Translations under genes and position numbers: made by a program
Notes under the pieces: generated by a model
Told to the model about the DNA's origin: nothing
The model's database searches: none
Seen by the model: only the letters and a program-made list of their open reading frames with translations
Assembly (NCBI RefSeq): GCF_900142145.1
Contig: NZ_FQZV01000003.1
Span: 112,246-176,245 of the forward strand
Length of the DNA: 64,000 bases
Reading direction: 5' to 3'
From: Geosporobacter subterraneus DSM 17957
GTDB lineage: Bacteria > Bacillota > Clostridia > Peptostreptococcales > Thermotaleaceae
Shown here: piece after piece, positions 62,942-64,000 of the stretch
Layout of the letters: each line of letters opens with the position of its first letter
Position numbering within the stretch: position 1 is the first letter of the stretch

Positions 62942-63583
62942 TTATTCACAGTCCATATGCATGTATATAGTATTTGGACGATTGCTGACATATTTTAGGA
63001 TTTGCACAGGACTTTCACTATTTATAGCCTCACCGCACTTCAGGCATTTATACCAAGAATGCTTCAGATACCCATTTTTTTTTTCAATACTAAGGTTTCC
63101 ATATTTTTCCCAGCTTTTCCAGCCTCTTTTGCATAGTTGCTTTCTATTCTTATAGTCTGCATAAACCCATCTAAGCAGCCGATGAAAGTGAAAGGGATAT
63201 TTTGTATAGGTTATATACTGTTCTGGCAGTCCAAGCCCTACTACATACTGGGAAAATGTATACTCTATCTTAGATTGGAGAGGTTCTTTTATAGACGTAT
63301 TTACATACTGATATTGATTTTTCTTGAGCCAGGGTCTTAATTTATCAAACATGTATCCCCGGCAAACCTCTATATTTTCATCTTTGCTTACACCCAATAC
63401 TTCAAAGGATTTTTCTATAATACGAACTACTTCATCTAAGTATATTTTTTTTTCAAAACAGTCTGGCTGGTATAGACTAATAGGAATAATATCGTAATAG
63501 AATTCTCCTGTTTCTGTTCTCATGACCCCAATACACGTACCCCCAATTAAGCTGCCGCTGCCTGCGTCATCTATCTGAATCAA
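62942..63583 (-). CDS. Conserved hypothetical protein, possible RNase H-like fold
   Basis: 213-residue minus-strand protein. TTG 63583 is preferred, 8 bases from AGGAG; a GTG at 63592 is too close. The N-terminal MIQIDDAGSGSLIGGTCIG, with acidic residues followed by a Gly-rich beta turn, resembles the first strands of RNase H/RuvC folds, and CRGYMFDKLRPWLK could be a later strand-helix. The last 50 residues hold Cys-x-x-Cys (LKCGEA region) and a final HMDCE, so a small zinc site is possible. I do not know its function. Confidence 0.6.
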   Translation of the reverse strand: MIQIDDAGSGSLIGGTCIGVMRTETGEFYYDIIPISLYQPDCFEKKIYLDEVVRIIEKSFEVLGVSKDENIEVCRGYMFDKLRPWLKKNQYQYVNTSIKEPLQSKIEYTFSQYVVGLGLPEQYITYTKYPFHFHRLLRWVYADYKNRKQLCKRGWKSWEKYGNLSIEKKNGYLKHSWYKCLKCGEAINSESPVQILKYVSNRPNTIYMHMDCE

Positions 63584-63801
63584 AATGATCACTCCTAGAA
63601 ACTAAGCCTTATGATGTAATAATATTATTTGTTTTATGAGAAATTACTATTAATACAAATTTAGGAATATAGAAACTATAAGGAGCATTCCTGTAATGAA
63701 CATTAATGCACTTTGAAAAAAGAAGACCAAGCCTGTAGAATAGAGTTGTGGTGGTTAACCGCAAGAAAACGACATAAATAAAACTACAGGAGGTCTTCAA
63801 T

Positions 63802-64000
63802 ATGAAGTATAACCAAAATTTTAAGATTATGCAAATCACAGATAAAACGCTGGTAATCGGGGTTGATATTGCTAAAAAGATACATTATGCAAGGGCTTTT
63901 GACTGGAGAGGAATAGAATTGGATAGAACCATCAGCTTCAAGGCTAACAGCACCGGGTTTTCAGAGTTTATGGAATGGGCAAAAAAGACAGCAGAAAAGA
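63802..64000 (+). mobile_element. IS110-family transposase, 5' end (cut by window edge)
   Basis: ATG 63802, preceded by AGGAGGT, opens a frame that runs to the right edge. Its product has IGVDIAKKIHYARAFD, the first acidic motif and context of IS110 (DEDD) transposases, followed by STGFSEFMEWA. The non-coding stretch 63593-63801 is probably the left part of the element, which in IS110 lacks clear inverted repeats; I cannot fix its left end. Confidence 0.82.

Noticed and set aside
63609..63839. 76-codon minus-strand frame near the right edge
   Set aside because: It overlaps the start of the IS110 transposase, has no ribosome site and looks like AT-rich noise.
1..64000. CRISPR arrays, tRNA or rRNA genes, prophage
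   Set aside because: No direct-repeat arrays, no tRNA cloverleaf or rRNA sequence and no phage structural genes were seen on reading both strands.

Overview
The window is a chromosomal segment of a low-GC, Gram-positive, endospore-forming anaerobe of class Clostridia. The evidence is the complete spoIIIA operon, spoIVB, spo0A, spoIIM and a ytfJ/GerW gene, SLH repeats, and many GTG and TTG starts behind strong Shine-Dalgarno sites. A large structured RNA that I identify as OLE RNA, followed by oapA, points to an anaerobic extremophile or alkaliphile (an Alkaliphilus/Natronincola-like lineage is a guess). I saw no rRNA, tRNA, CRISPR array or prophage. Coding density is high. The one clear insertion sequence is cut by the right edge.

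Layout. (1) 1-12.6 kb: type IV pilus locus. It holds pilT (cut by the left edge), pilC, a major prepilin, a PilX-like protein with a beta-rich body, two minor pseudopilins (one with an in-frame TAG), pilD, pilM, pilN, a pilO fused to three SLH repeats, four more pseudopilin/PilX-like genes and a ComFB-family gene. (2) 12.7-15.2 kb: an M24 aminopeptidase, efp and a CD1247-type zinc-ribbon protein. (3) 15.2-20.6 kb: spoIIIAA-AH. (4) 20.6-32.7 kb: an envelope-stress and housekeeping run: Asp23, amaP, DUF2273, nusB, a TsaD paralog, xseA, xseB, ispA, a DUF212 gene, OLE RNA, oapA, dxs, tlyA, argR, recN. (5) 32.8-39.4 kb: spoIVB, spo0A (sigma-H promoter overlapped by a 0A box), then steA, a steB/mctB-like gene, a GT2 glycosyltransferase and a MraY/WecA-like transferase. 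(6) 39.4-51.3 kb: an NSS amino-acid transporter with its 33-residue MetS partner, DUF3866, spoIIM, xerD, deoB, a pyrimidine-nucleoside phosphorylase, dacF, a CCA/poly(A) polymerase-family gene, scpA, scpB. (7) 51.3-53.8 kb, minus strand: speE-speB behind an XRE-cupin regulator. (8) 53.9-64 kb: DUF2953 and ytfJ, a MazG-like protein, a second D,D-carboxypeptidase, a two-gene flavin/Fe-S redox module, rluB, a GNAT protein, mnmM, an OadA/PycB-type carboxyltransferase, an unrecognised protein on the minus strand, and the start of an IS110 transposase.

How the genes work together. The pilus genes supply motor, platform, inner-membrane alignment proteins, peptidase and a set of pilins; the SLH tail on PilO suggests attachment of the assembly machine to the cell wall. 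The spo genes form the forespore-mother cell channel (spoIIIA), the engulfment-to-late-gene checkpoint (spoIVB) and the master switch (spo0A). The OLE/OapA pair sits among isoprenoid and DNA-repair genes, its known conserved context. Dispersed palindromic repeats occupy four intergenic gaps.
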